The notes: a model not told the origin generated them from the sequence alone. Counted from the stretch's first letter, positions 1 to 9,773 are shown. The stretch: 41,086 nt of DNA from Candidatus Aenigmatarchaeota archaeon (GCA_018920305.1 JAHLMO010000004.1:1-41086), one strand, 5' to 3'. Numbers and translations: made by a program.

Positions 1-91
1 AATCAGACTAATGTAGGATTGAAATCAAATGGTTGAAGTTGATCGAATAGTTCAGCATAATGTTAGAATCAGACTAATGTAGGATTGAAAT
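1..91 (+). CRISPR. 3' (or terminal) end of a CRISPR array: truncated repeat 1-25, 36-nt spacer 26-61, repeat GTTAGAATCAGACTAATGTAGGATTGAAAT 62-91
   Basis: Exact repetition of AATCAGACTAATGTAGGATTGAAAT at 1-25 and 67-91, separated by unique sequence; GATTGAAA-type 3' end typical of archaeal CRISPR repeats. Array continues off the left edge. Confidence 0.82.
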
Positions 92-103
92 AATATATTA
101 TTC

Positions 104-832
104 ATGGAAGGCCCAGGAGTATTAGTAATTAAAGAGAAGTTGGAATTTTTAAAGGGAAAAATCATAGAAAAAGTTTCTGGTAACACAAGAGAAAACAAAG
201 AAAAAATCTTAAATAAAAGAATAGTAGATATTAAGTCTTTTGGAAAGAGGTTAATTTTTGATCTTGAAGATGTTTATCTCATAATTCATTTTTTGATGTA
301 TGGTAGCTTCAGAATAAATGAAAAAGTAGAAAATAGGAAGGAAAGACTACAAATTGTTGTCGAAAACAATGTTATAAACTTTTATAATACTTCTGTTAAG
401 ATTGTAGAAAAGGATAAATTTGATATAGATGAAAGAATTGACGTAATGAGTAAAAAGTTTGATAAAAATTTAGTAAAAGACAAAGTTAAAAGTTACGAGG
501 GTTTTGTTTGTGATGTATTACTAGATCAAAGTATTTTTGCAGGAGTTGGAAACATAATTAAAAACGAAGCACTATTTAGAGCGAAAATTCATCCATTGAG
601 CATAGCAAAGAAATTGAATGAGAATTTGATCGATAATTTAATAGAAGAAGTTGTTAACTTCTCTAACATTTTTTATTTGTGTAGAAAAGAAGGCAAATCA
701 CTAAAAAACTTCATGCTAATATATGGCAAAAGAAGATGTCCATCTTGCAATTCTAAGATAAGAATAGCAAAGCTTGGAAAGTACAACAGAAGAACTTATT
801 ATTGCGAAAATTGCCAAATTATTTATAAATAA
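104..832 (+). CDS. Fpg/Nei (endonuclease VIII-like) DNA glycosylase
   Basis: MEGPGV N-terminus, SFGKRLIF, GVGNIIKNEALFRAKIHP (H2TH) and C-terminal zinc finger CPSCN...RRTYYCENCQ. Confidence 0.85.
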   Translation: MEGPGVLVIKEKLEFLKGKIIEKVSGNTRENKEKILNKRIVDIKSFGKRLIFDLEDVYLIIHFLMYGSFRINEKVENRKERLQIVVENNVINFYNTSVKIVEKDKFDIDERIDVMSKKFDKNLVKDKVKSYEGFVCDVLLDQSIFAGVGNIIKNEALFRAKIHPLSIAKKLNENLIDNLIEEVVNFSNIFYLCRKEGKSLKNFMLIYGKRRCPSCNSKIRIAKLGKYNRRTYYCENCQIIYK

Positions 833-838
833 AAAACA

Positions 839-1687
839 TTATTCGAATGTTTTTATCATTCTAATTACTTCTGAACTATTTCGTAATTCATAAGTAGCAA
901 TAGCTATTTTATTAGCAATTTCTTTAGCAACATTTCCTTCGTACTTTCTAATAGTTTTAGCCATTTCAATAACAGCTTCTTTATCTCTTAATCGAGAAGC
1001 AACGATAGCTATTCTCATGGCAATTCCTCTAGCAACATTTCCTTCATATTTTTCAATAGTTTTAGCCATTTCAATAACAGCTTCTTTATCTCTTAATTCA
1101 TAAGCGGTAAGAGCTGTCCAAATAGCAATTTCTCTAGCAACATCTTCTTCATATTTTCTAATAGTATTAACAACTTCATCCGTTCTAAGTATTTTGCTAA
1201 TTTCGGCAATTGCTTTTTCATCTTTTGATTGATAAGCAGCAAAAGCTATTTCACTAGCAATTTCTCTAGCAACACTTCCTTCATACTTTTTAATAGTATT
1301 AACAACTTCATCCATTCCAAGTATTCTGCTAATTTTAACAACTTCATCTTTGTCTCTTATTCGATAGGCAGCATTAGCTATTCTATCAGCGATTTCTTTA
1401 GCAACACTTCCTTCATACTTTCCAATAGTTCTAGCCATTTCAATAATTGCTTCTTTATTTCTTAATTGATAACTGGAAAAAGCTATTTTATTAGCAATTT
1501 CTCTAGCAATATCTTCTTCATATTTTTCGATTGTATCTCTAATTTCTTTGTTAGCTAGTATTTCAATTACTTTTTCATCTTCAAGAATACTTGGACTAAC
1601 ACCTAAATTTTCAAATAATTTTTTTGTTTCGAAAAGTTCTTCAGCGAGTTCTTTATTTTGTTTTTTTGTTGCGTTTTCCCCCATCAT
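839..1687 (-). CDS. Helical-repeat protein (35/44-aa units), short paralogue of the 1827-4238 gene
   Basis: Tandem units of the type EAVIEMAKTIEKYEGNVARGIAMRIAIVASRLRD; N-terminal ~70 aa nearly identical to the neighbouring gene product. Confidence 0.7.
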   Translation of the reverse strand: MMGENATKKQNKELAEELFETKKLFENLGVSPSILEDEKVIEILANKEIRDTIEKYEEDIAREIANKIAFSSYQLRNKEAIIEMARTIGKYEGSVAKEIADRIANAAYRIRDKDEVVKISRILGMDEVVNTIKKYEGSVAREIASEIAFAAYQSKDEKAIAEISKILRTDEVVNTIRKYEEDVAREIAIWTALTAYELRDKEAVIEMAKTIEKYEGNVARGIAMRIAIVASRLRDKEAVIEMAKTIRKYEGNVAKEIANKIAIATYELRNSSEVIRMIKTFE

Positions 1688-1826
1688 GATAATAGTATCA
1701 AAGATAAAAATATATATTTTTCTGAGTTTGATCCTATGTGTTTTTCTAGTTTTTCGTCACAAGTTTTATCGAACATAATTTAAGTATTTTTCTATATTTC
1801 TTTGTATACTTTATTTAGATTTTAGA

Positions 1827-4238
1827 CTATTGACTAATTCTAACGATGTATCCTCTTATTGGTTTTTTTGCCTCGAGATAAGCGCCCGTATTTAATTTCA
1901 TTTCGATTTCTTTTTCTTCTAAATTTTTTCTTTTTAGATAATCTAAGAATTTTCTAGATGTTTCGTTCATAACATTTGTATTAAATATTACAATCTCAAC
2001 TCCCCATTCTTTTGCTCTTTCAATTAAATCTCTATAAACAATTTCAAATATCTCTTCTTTTCTGAATCTTCTATGCCCTTCTATAGAATCAACTAATAGT
2101 TTCTTATCTTCCAAGTAACAAATTGCACTTCCTAATGTTTTATTTCCAATATCGTATTTTATCAATTTAATTCTATCGTCTTTACAATATTTAAGAATTC
2201 CATCTTCCATACGCGCTCCATAAGGAAGATAAACGCAAGCCATTTGTATTCTATTATCATAATCTAAAGGATTCTTACTCTCAACAGCTTTGACAACATT
2301 ACTATTTATATTTACATCTCTATAGTTAATCGCGTTAATAACATCGATTATTGCTTCATTATTCGTTTGTTTTAGTATACTAATTGCTTTTTCATAATTT
2401 TTTTCATTAAAAGCGTTTGCTATTTCTCTAATTAAGTTTCTATAATTTTTATAAAACTCATTTCTTGCCCTATTTACTGTTTTTTCTCCAACAATACTAG
2501 AAATAATTTTTATAGCTTCCTTTTCGAGGTTTTTATTTTTCGAACCAACTATAGCTATAATAGAGTATTTTTCGAGATCTTTTCTACTATAATTCAGAGA
2601 ATTGTCTCCATCTTTTATAGAGAGGGAGTAGTACTTAGGATTTACTTCTTTTGAAATATTTACTAAATTAATAATTTCTTCTCTAAGATGTCTCTGAGTG
2701 CTAAATAATAGCAATAATTGATCATAATTTATATCTTTTTTTAGACCATACTTACTTTTTAGATGATTTAATGCTAAATCTAAATAATTATCTATGTTAT
2801 TTTTTGTTGGTAGTGGAAGCTCTTTATTTGATTTTATGTAAATAGCAATAGCATAAAGATCTTTTTTGTCTCTAACTAAATTATCTAATCCAAGATTGAT
2901 TACTTTATATAATTCGCGACTACTAAAAAAATCAAAAATATCTTCACCAAATTTTTCAGTAAATCTTATTAGTCTAGTTACTTTCGAAGCATCTCTTAAT
3001 TCAGTTATAGCATAAACAATCCTTATAGCGACTTCTTCAGCGGTAACTCCTTTATATTTTTTAATAACATTAACAACTTCATCCATTCCAAGTATTTTAC
3101 CAATTCTAATGGCTTCATTTTCATCTTCTGATTCGTAAAAAGTAGCAACTATTAAATCTACAATTTCTCTAGCAACACTTCCTTCATATTTTCTAATAGT
3201 ATTAACAACTTCATCCATTCCAAGTATTCTGCTAATTTTAGCAACTTCATCTTTATTTCTTGAGGCATGAGCTGCAGCGCCAATCCATATAGCAACTTCT
3301 TCAGCAGCAACTCCTTCATATTTTCTAATAGTATTAACAACTTCATCCATTCCAAGTATTCTGCTAATTTTAACAATTTCATCTTTATTTCCTAGCTCAT
3401 AGGCAGAAATAGCTATTCTATAAGCGATTTCTTTAGCAATGCTTCCTTCATATTTTTCAATAGTTCTAGCTATTTCAATAAGTGCCTCTTCATCCCTTAA
3501 TTCATAAGCAGTGGTAGCTATTCTATCAGCGATTTCTTTAGCAATGTCTTCTTCATATTTTCTAATAACATTAACAACTTCATCCATTCCAAGTATTCTG
3601 CTAATTTTAACAATTTCATCTTTGTCTCTTAATAGATAAGCAACAAAAGCTATTTTATTAGCAATTTTTCTAGCAACATTTCCTTCATATTTTTCAATAG
3701 TTCTAGCTATTTCAATAAGTGCCTCTTCATCTCTTAATTCATAAGCAATACGAGCTATCCAATCAGCAACTTCTCTAGCAACACTTTCTTCATATTTTCT
3801 AATAACATTAACAACTTCATCCATTCCAAGTATTCTGCTAATTTTAACAACTTCGTCTTCGTTTCTTAATATATAGGCAGCATTAGCTATTCTATCAGCG
3901 ATTTCTTTAGCGGGAGAACCTTTATATTTTCTAATAGTATTAACAACTTCATCCATTCCAAGTATTCTGCTAATTTTAACAACTTCATCTTTATTTCTTA
4001 TTCGATGAGCAGCAATAGCTATTCTAGCAGCAATTTCTTTAGCAACATCTTCTTCATATTTTTCGATTGTATCTCTAATTTCTTTGTTAGCTAATATTTC
4101 AATTACTTTTTCATCTTCAAGAATACTTGGACTAACGCCTAAATTTTCAAATAATCTTTTCGTTTCGAAAAGTTCTTCAGCGAGTTCTTTATTCTGTTTT
4201 TTTGTTGTGTTTTCTCCCATCATGATATATGTTATCAC
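1827..4238 (-). CDS. Large helical-repeat protein with C-terminal globular domain (possible GNAT-like fold)
   Basis: Same N-terminus as 839-1687 product; alternating 44- and 35-aa repeats; C-terminal non-repeat region (ACVYLPYGARMEDG...LLVDSIEGHRRFRKEEIFEIVYRDLIERAKEWGVEIVIFNTNVMNETSRKFLDYL). Start may be the internal MMGEN (4220). Confidence 0.7.
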   Translation of the reverse strand: MITYIMMGENTTKKQNKELAEELFETKRLFENLGVSPSILEDEKVIEILANKEIRDTIEKYEEDVAKEIAARIAIAAHRIRNKDEVVKISRILGMDEVVNTIRKYKGSPAKEIADRIANAAYILRNEDEVVKISRILGMDEVVNVIRKYEESVAREVADWIARIAYELRDEEALIEIARTIEKYEGNVARKIANKIAFVAYLLRDKDEIVKISRILGMDEVVNVIRKYEEDIAKEIADRIATTAYELRDEEALIEIARTIEKYEGSIAKEIAYRIAISAYELGNKDEIVKISRILGMDEVVNTIRKYEGVAAEEVAIWIGAAAHASRNKDEVAKISRILGMDEVVNTIRKYEGSVAREIVDLIVATFYESEDENEAIRIGKILGMDEVVNVIKKYKGVTAEEVAIRIVYAITELRDASKVTRLIRFTEKFGEDIFDFFSSRELYKVINLGLDNLVRDKKDLYAIAIYIKSNKELPLPTKNNIDNYLDLALNHLKSKYGLKKDINYDQLLLLFSTQRHLREEIINLVNISKEVNPKYYSLSIKDGDNSLNYSRKDLEKYSIIAIVGSKNKNLEKEAIKIISSIVGEKTVNRARNEFYKNYRNLIREIANAFNEKNYEKAISILKQTNNEAIIDVINAINYRDVNINSNVVKAVESKNPLDYDNRIQMACVYLPYGARMEDGILKYCKDDRIKLIKYDIGNKTLGSAICYLEDKKLLVDSIEGHRRFRKEEIFEIVYRDLIERAKEWGVEIVIFNTNVMNETSRKFLDYLKRKNLEEKEIEMKLNTGAYLEAKKPIRGYIVRISQ
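2959..4220 (-). repeat. Tandem intragenic repeat array, 132-bp and 105-bp units
   Basis: ATCCATTCC landmark occurs at 3081, 3213, 3345, 3582, 3819 and 3951; spacings are 132, 132, 237 (=132+105), 237 and 132. Confidence 0.85.
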
Positions 4239-4319
4239 GAATTGATAGTATAAAATTAAATTTAAATATTTTTCTATATTTTTTTATATAGAAATTCTAT
4301 AAATATTTTTATTGAAAAA

Positions 4320-4580
4320 ATGAGCAAAGAATTGATTGAAGAAGCAATCGAAAAATATAACAAATATAGGAGTCCGGAAGCAACAGCTAGGCTAGTGTAT
4401 TATCAAGAAGATAAATTTTTGGTGGAATTTAGTGGTTACTTTTGTCTCACTTGTGGCTATTATGACTATTTTGAGGACCTAATATACATCTTAAAGGAGA
4501 TGGGATTGAGAGCCAAGACAGAAAAAATAGAAGAAAAAGAGAACAATATTACTTTAGTTACATTTATTTTACTCAAATAA
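4320..4580 (+). CDS. Conserved hypothetical protein with CxxC (FCLTCGYYDYFED)
   Basis: ORF with clear start; resembles small crenarchaeal SPEA...CxTCG proteins from memory. Confidence 0.55.
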   Translation: MSKELIEEAIEKYNKYRSPEATARLVYYQEDKFLVEFSGYFCLTCGYYDYFEDLIYILKEMGLRAKTEKIEEKENNITLVTFILLK

Positions 4581-4611
4581 TATTTAGAAATGTGTAGGAT
4601 AGAATGATAAA

Positions 4612-4621
4612 CTATATATAG
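4612..4621 (+). promoter_or_regulatory. TATA box for the SOD gene (leaderless-type spacing)
   Basis: CTATATATAG about 28 nt upstream of ATG 4645. Confidence 0.5.
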
Positions 4622-4644
4622 ACTTTTTAAATTATTTTTAATAA

Positions 4645-5283
4645 ATGGTCACAACTAAAAGATATACACTTCCACATCTACCATATGCATATAATGCTCT
4701 AGAGCCCTATATAGCAGAGGAGATTATGAAGCTTCATCACCAAAAACATCATCAATCTTATGTGATTGGAGCAAATACTGCTTTAGAAAAACTAGAAAAG
4801 TTTAGGAGGGGCGAAATTCAACAAATTGACATTAGAGCAGTTTTAAGAGATTTGTCTTTTCATCTTAATGGTCATATACTACATTCTATCTTTTGGCCAA
4901 ACATGGCTCCAAATGGCAAAGGTGGTGGTAAACCTGGTGGTAGAATAGGAGATTTTATAGATAAGTTTTTTGGTAGTTTTGAAAAATTTAAAGAAGAATT
5001 TTCACTAGCTGCTAAAAATGTAGAGGGCGTTGGATGGGCTGTTTTGATATATGAACCACTAGAGGAGCAGCTACTTATTCTACAGATAGAAAAACACAAC
5101 TTAATGCATATAGCAAGTGCACAAATACTACTAGCGCTAGATGTATGGGAACATGCATATTATTTACAATATAAAAATGATCGTAGCTCATATGTTGACA
5201 ATTGGTGGAATGTTGTAAATTGGGAAGATGTAGATAAGCGTCTTGAAAAAGCTTTGAACGGTCATCTAGCATTGAAAATATAG
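4645..5283 (+). CDS. sod: Superoxide dismutase, Fe/Mn family
   Basis: LPHLPYAYNALEPYI, HHQKHHQSYV, DVWEHAYYLQYKNDR...YVDNWWNVVNWEDV. Confidence 0.95.
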   Translation: MVTTKRYTLPHLPYAYNALEPYIAEEIMKLHHQKHHQSYVIGANTALEKLEKFRRGEIQQIDIRAVLRDLSFHLNGHILHSIFWPNMAPNGKGGGKPGGRIGDFIDKFFGSFEKFKEEFSLAAKNVEGVGWAVLIYEPLEEQLLILQIEKHNLMHIASAQILLALDVWEHAYYLQYKNDRSSYVDNWWNVVNWEDVDKRLEKALNGHLALKI

Positions 5284-5316
5284 CTTTTAAAATTTATCAC
5301 TCTTAAATAATAAATA

Positions 5317-6006
5317 ATGGAAAATAGAAAATATAATCCGCCATCTATGAGAAAAATGTTAGATATAGTTAATTACTTATTCGAAAATAATAGTGATATT
5401 CTTATGAGTTTAATAGGTAGTCTATCTATACAAGGTTTCTTATCGAAACGCCAAACTAGATGGGTTTCCGATATTGATATAGTAGTTAAGGATAAGAACT
5501 ATGCAGAAAAACTCATTAGAAGATATGAAGATAGTGAATATCAAACTTACTATAATCAAAATTTAGACAAATATGCTATCTATAATCGGGAAAGAGGTAT
5601 TCACATAGATGTTTATCCAGGAAAGATAGGTAAATACAACTTCGATGGAAATTTTTGGAATAGAATTATTTGTCCTGAAGGTTATTCTTTTTGTTATGCA
5701 TCGCCAGAGGATTTAATTTCAATTAAACTTTATGCTTATATAGATTCGAGTAGAGGAAAATATAAACATCTCGTAGATATATACACAATAATTTTGGGAA
5801 AAGCTAATATAGATGTTCTCTATCTAGCTGAAAGAATAAAATATTTGGGTAAAGTTTTAGGTGTTGAAGCAAAATACATTTTAGAAATTTTGGGTGAGGA
5901 AAAAGAAAATATATACTCATTATTTAGATTGAGAGAAATTAGAATGCTTAAAGAGAAAATTTCCCATATATTGGATAGATTAAAAAAGATGCTTGATAAT
6001 CTATGA
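5317..6006 (+). CDS. Nucleotidyltransferase-fold protein (MNT/AbiEii-like)
   Basis: GSLSIQGFL...WVSDIDIVV (GS-x-DxD pattern), HIDVYPG, ASPEDLISIKLYAY. Confidence 0.6.
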   Translation: MENRKYNPPSMRKMLDIVNYLFENNSDILMSLIGSLSIQGFLSKRQTRWVSDIDIVVKDKNYAEKLIRRYEDSEYQTYYNQNLDKYAIYNRERGIHIDVYPGKIGKYNFDGNFWNRIICPEGYSFCYASPEDLISIKLYAYIDSSRGKYKHLVDIYTIILGKANIDVLYLAERIKYLGKVLGVEAKYILEILGEEKENIYSLFRLREIRMLKEKISHILDRLKKMLDNL

Positions 6007-6068
6007 TTTGTTTTGTTATGTATTAATAATCGTTAAAAAAATATCGTAGCAGAATATTCTAAATATTC

Positions 6069-6662
6069 TTACTCTAATTTGGCTAAAAACTTTCTAATAA
6101 ATTCTTTATTTTTTAACCAATCGTTAATTATTTTTTCTTTTAAACTTGGATTATATAATGCACTTGCTGGATGAAACATTGGCAAGACAAAATAATTCTT
6201 AAATTCAAAAACTTTTCCATGTATACTCATATTGACAAATTTTTTTCCATTTTTTTCAAAAATATATTTTGTTGCGATTTCTCCTAATGTAATTATAAGT
6301 CTTGGTTTTATAACTTCTATCTGTTTGTCTAAATAATTAGAAGTACATATGAAAATTTGATGTTCATTTGGCTTATTATTTGGTGGAATACATTTAACAA
6401 CATTTGTTATATAAACTTCTTCTCTTTTTATTCCAACAAGATTTAATAATTCATTAAGAAATTTACCAGCAGCACCAACGAAAGGTCTGCCTTGAATATC
6501 TTCGTCTTTTCCAGGTCCTAATCCAATAAGCATTATTTTAGAATTTATATTACCTTCTCCAGGCACAGCATTTTTTCTTATTTTATATAAATCACATAAT
6601 TTGCAAATCTTTATTTTTTCGTTTATTTCGCTAATTAATTTTTCTTTAGGATTTAAATCCAT
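6069..6662 (-). CDS. Uracil-DNA glycosylase, family 4 (Fe-S type)
   Basis: CKLCDL...AVPGEGN, GLGPGKDEDIQGRPFVGAAGKFLNELLNLVGI, YITNVVKCIPPNNKP. Confidence 0.9.
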   Translation of the reverse strand: MDLNPKEKLISEINEKIKICKLCDLYKIRKNAVPGEGNINSKIMLIGLGPGKDEDIQGRPFVGAAGKFLNELLNLVGIKREEVYITNVVKCIPPNNKPNEHQIFICTSNYLDKQIEVIKPRLIITLGEIATKYIFEKNGKKFVNMSIHGKVFEFKNYFVLPMFHPASALYNPSLKEKIINDWLKNKEFIRKFLAKLE

Positions 6663-6696
6663 AAGAATGTCTATATTTTTTATTTTAATTATAATT

Positions 6697-7344
6697 ATGA
6701 GAGTTTTTGAAATAAAAAATGTAAAAATAGAATGGCTTGGTCATGCTAGTTTTAGAATTTATAACGATTTAATTTTATATTTCGATCCATACATTTTAGA
6801 TACAAATCCGAAAAAAGCAGATTTAATTTTTGTTTCACATGATCATTTTGATCACAAAGATGATGAAAATATAAAAAAGTTAATGAGAGAAGATACAATA
6901 ATTGTTGGTCCAGAATGTGTAACAAAAGATTATAAAAATTCAATTACTTTAAAACCATATGATGAAAGAGAAGTTAAAGGAGTAAAAATTAAAGCATTTC
7001 CATCCTATAATCCACAAAAACCATTTCATCCAAAAGAAAAAGAATATTTAGGTTTTATTGTAAATTTCCATAACGTAAAAATTTATCATCCAGGAGATAC
7101 AGAGTTAATAGAAGAGATGAAAGAGTTGAGAAAAGAAAATATAGATGTAGCTTTGTTGCCTATAGGAGGAACTTATGTTATGGATGTTGATCAAGCACTA
7201 AAAGCTATAGAATACATACTTCCTAAATATGTTATACCAATGCATTTTGGAAAGTGGAGAAACATTGAGTTAAAAGCTGATGTTGAAAGATTTAAAAAAG
7301 AATCAAAAGTTGAAGTGATAGTTTTAAAGCCTTTAGGTAAATGA
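6697..7344 (+). CDS. MBL-fold metal-dependent hydrolase (UPF0173-like)
   Basis: WLGHASFRI, SHDHFDHKDD, HPGDTEL, MHFGKW. Listed ORF starts at 6601; the MRVFEIKN start at 6697 is more plausible. Confidence 0.8.
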   Translation: MRVFEIKNVKIEWLGHASFRIYNDLILYFDPYILDTNPKKADLIFVSHDHFDHKDDENIKKLMREDTIIVGPECVTKDYKNSITLKPYDEREVKGVKIKAFPSYNPQKPFHPKEKEYLGFIVNFHNVKIYHPGDTELIEEMKELRKENIDVALLPIGGTYVMDVDQALKAIEYILPKYVIPMHFGKWRNIELKADVERFKKESKVEVIVLKPLGK

Positions 7345-8525
7345 AATTAAGAATTGCATTATTTTCTTGGGAAAGTTTGCACTCTTTAGCTGTTGGTGGT
7401 TTAGCGGTGCATGTTACAGAGTTAGCTGCTGCATTAGAGAGATTAGGAAATGAAGTTCATGTATTTACTAGAATAGGACCAAATCAAGGAATGTATAGTT
7501 TAATAGATGGTGTTCATTATCATAGAGTTAGTTTTGCTTTCGATAGCGATTTAATTAGAGAATTAACAGTTAATATGGCTAGAAGTATGGTTGAACGATT
7601 TAACGAAATAGAGAATATTTTTGGAAGTTTTGATATAATTCATGGACACGATTGGCATGTTGTTACTGCTATTGATGAAATAAAAAGGACAAAAAATAAA
7701 AAAGTTGTTTTTACTTTACATTCAACTCAATATGGAAGAGATGGAAACAATTTTTACGATGGAAAAGCTAAACATATTAGAGATTTAGAATGGTTTGGAA
7801 CTTATATTGCTGATAGAGTAATAGTTTGTTCTCAAACTATGAAAGAAGAAATAGTGAATATTTATCAAGTGCCAGAATACAAAATTAGAGTTATACCAAA
7901 TGGAATATGGGCAAGAAATTTTGATGGAGAAATAGATCCATATCACGATGTTAAAAAATATTTTGGATTTGGAGTTTATGATCCAGTAATTACTTTTTTA
8001 GGTAGAATGACTCATCAAAAAGGTGTAGATATATTATTAGAAAGCATTCCTTTAGTTTTACAGGACTTTCCAAATACAAGATTTATATTTATTGGCGACG
8101 GATATTTAAGACCTCAATTAGAAAGAAGAGCTTATGAGATGGGATTATTAGGTAAAAATGTATTTTTTACTGGCTATATAAGTGATGAATGGAAAGCAAA
8201 AATAGTTAAAGCTAGCGATTGTGTAGTGGTTCCAAGTAGGAACGAACCTTTTGGAATAGTAGTTTTAGAGGCTTGGAGTTGTAAAAAGCCAGTGATAGCT
8301 ACTTGTGGAACAGGGGCAGGGGAATTAATTTGGAGTGGAGTTAATGGTTATAGAGTTCAATTAAATCCTGAAAGCATTGCATATAGTATAAAAGAAATTA
8401 TCAAAAATCCTGTGCATGCAAAATATATGGGAGAAAACGGTAGAAAAATTGCTGAAACTATTTTTAATTGGGATAATATAGCAAAGCAAACTTTAAGAGT
8501 TTATGAAGAACTCTTAAATAAATAA
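7341..8525 (+). CDS. GT4-family glycosyltransferase (glycogen synthase-like)
   Basis: GGLAVHVTELAAALERLGNEVHVFT, HGHDWHV, FLGRMTHQKGVDILLES, PSRNEPFGIVVLEAWSCKKPVIAT. Confidence 0.85.
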   Translation: MKLRIALFSWESLHSLAVGGLAVHVTELAAALERLGNEVHVFTRIGPNQGMYSLIDGVHYHRVSFAFDSDLIRELTVNMARSMVERFNEIENIFGSFDIIHGHDWHVVTAIDEIKRTKNKKVVFTLHSTQYGRDGNNFYDGKAKHIRDLEWFGTYIADRVIVCSQTMKEEIVNIYQVPEYKIRVIPNGIWARNFDGEIDPYHDVKKYFGFGVYDPVITFLGRMTHQKGVDILLESIPLVLQDFPNTRFIFIGDGYLRPQLERRAYEMGLLGKNVFFTGYISDEWKAKIVKASDCVVVPSRNEPFGIVVLEAWSCKKPVIATCGTGAGELIWSGVNGYRVQLNPESIAYSIKEIIKNPVHAKYMGENGRKIAETIFNWDNIAKQTLRVYEELLNK

Positions 8526-8534
8526 TTATTTTCG

Positions 8535-9773
8535 TTATTTTCTCAGTAAACTTTCATAAATTTCTAAGGTTTTCTTTGCTGTGTATTCTATTTTGAAATT
8601 TTCTTCAACTCTCTTTCTTCCATTTTTTCCCCATTTTTTAGCTTCTTCTAAATTACTTAAAACGACTTCTATACCCCAAGCAATATCTAGTGGATCTTCT
8701 CCATTTACATGAACACCACATCTATTTTCTCCGCTAGGTATTACTTGTTCTTTTAGTCCATTAACATTTTTTGCTCCGACTACTACGGGCTTTTCCATAC
8801 TCATTGCTTCTAAGCTAACTATTCCAAAAGGTTCATTAATAGAAGGAAATACACATAGATCTGCTAATGCGTAATGTGCAATTCTTTCTTCTTCACTAAC
8901 CCATTTAGAATAAATTTCAACATTATTTAAATTTAATTGTTGTTTTAACTGTAATAAATTACTATATTCTTCTCCTTTTCCCAAAATAACTAATTTAACA
9001 TCATCAAACTTTTTGTTTATTTCTGCCATTGCTCTAAGTAAATTATAAACACCCTTAATCCATGTTAATCTTCCTACAAATAATATAACCTTTTCATTTT
9101 CTATTTTATATCTATTTTTTAATTCTTCAACTAATTTCCAATTTACGTTTTTTAAACTATATTTTTCTGTATCAATTCCATTATAAACTACTTCTATTTT
9201 ATCTTTTGGATAACCTAAAGAAACTAAAAAATCTTTCATAGAATATGAAACTGTAATTATTTTATCTGCATATTTTGCTGCAATTCTTTCAATTTCTTTA
9301 ATTGTTTCACTTCCTCCACCTAATGCTCTTTGTTCTTCTATTGAATGAATATGAAATACTGCTGGTAAATTAGTATTTTGCTTACATATAATTCCGCTAA
9401 ATGCAGATAGCCAATCGTGAAAGCTTATTATATCGAATTTTCTTCTTTGTTTTTTTATTAATAAGTTAACAAATTTAGTTGCAGAAAGTATATTATATGT
9501 ATATATATCTGCAAAAAATTTTAAATGCCAACCCCATCTTCTTAAATCTTCTTTAACAACAATAGGAAAAATATCCATTACGTTAACTAGCATAGGTCTA
9601 TGAATTTCTATTCCATTCCAAATTTCATAAGTACTTAAATTTCCATCGTTCAAAGTAAATACAGAAATATCGTTTCCAAATTCTTTAATTTTTCTTGTTA
9701 TTTCTATTGCATAAGTTCCTAAACCACCAACTAATAATGGATAATATTCATAACAGAAAAATCCAATATTCAT
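8535..9773 (-). CDS. GT4-family glycosyltransferase
   Basis: GGLGTYAIEITRKIKEFGNDISVFT, FVGRLTWIKGVYNLLRAM, PSINEPFGIVSLEAMSMEKPVVVG. Confidence 0.85.
   Translation of the reverse strand: MNIGFFCYEYYPLLVGGLGTYAIEITRKIKEFGNDISVFTLNDGNLSTYEIWNGIEIHRPMLVNVMDIFPIVVKEDLRRWGWHLKFFADIYTYNILSATKFVNLLIKKQRRKFDIISFHDWLSAFSGIICKQNTNLPAVFHIHSIEEQRALGGGSETIKEIERIAAKYADKIITVSYSMKDFLVSLGYPKDKIEVVYNGIDTEKYSLKNVNWKLVEELKNRYKIENEKVILFVGRLTWIKGVYNLLRAMAEINKKFDDVKLVILGKGEEYSNLLQLKQQLNLNNVEIYSKWVSEEERIAHYALADLCVFPSINEPFGIVSLEAMSMEKPVVVGAKNVNGLKEQVIPSGENRCGVHVNGEDPLDIAWGIEVVLSNLEEAKKWGKNGRKRVEENFKIEYTAKKTLEIYESLLRK

Noticed and set aside
839-1687. Short repeat gene as a pseudogene
   Set aside because: Frame is intact with start, stop and a conserved upstream block; loss of the C-terminal domain alone is not enough to call it a pseudogene.
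1229-1778. ORFs at 1229-1465 and 1548-1778 (+), and 3158-3382 (-)
   Set aside because: Antisense or alternate-frame readings of the tandem-repeat genes; repetitive Ser/Phe/Asn or Leu/Lys composition.
2959-4220. Regularly spaced DNA repeats as a possible second CRISPR array
   Set aside because: 132/105-bp periodicity is in-frame protein repeat structure with no unique spacers; not CRISPR.
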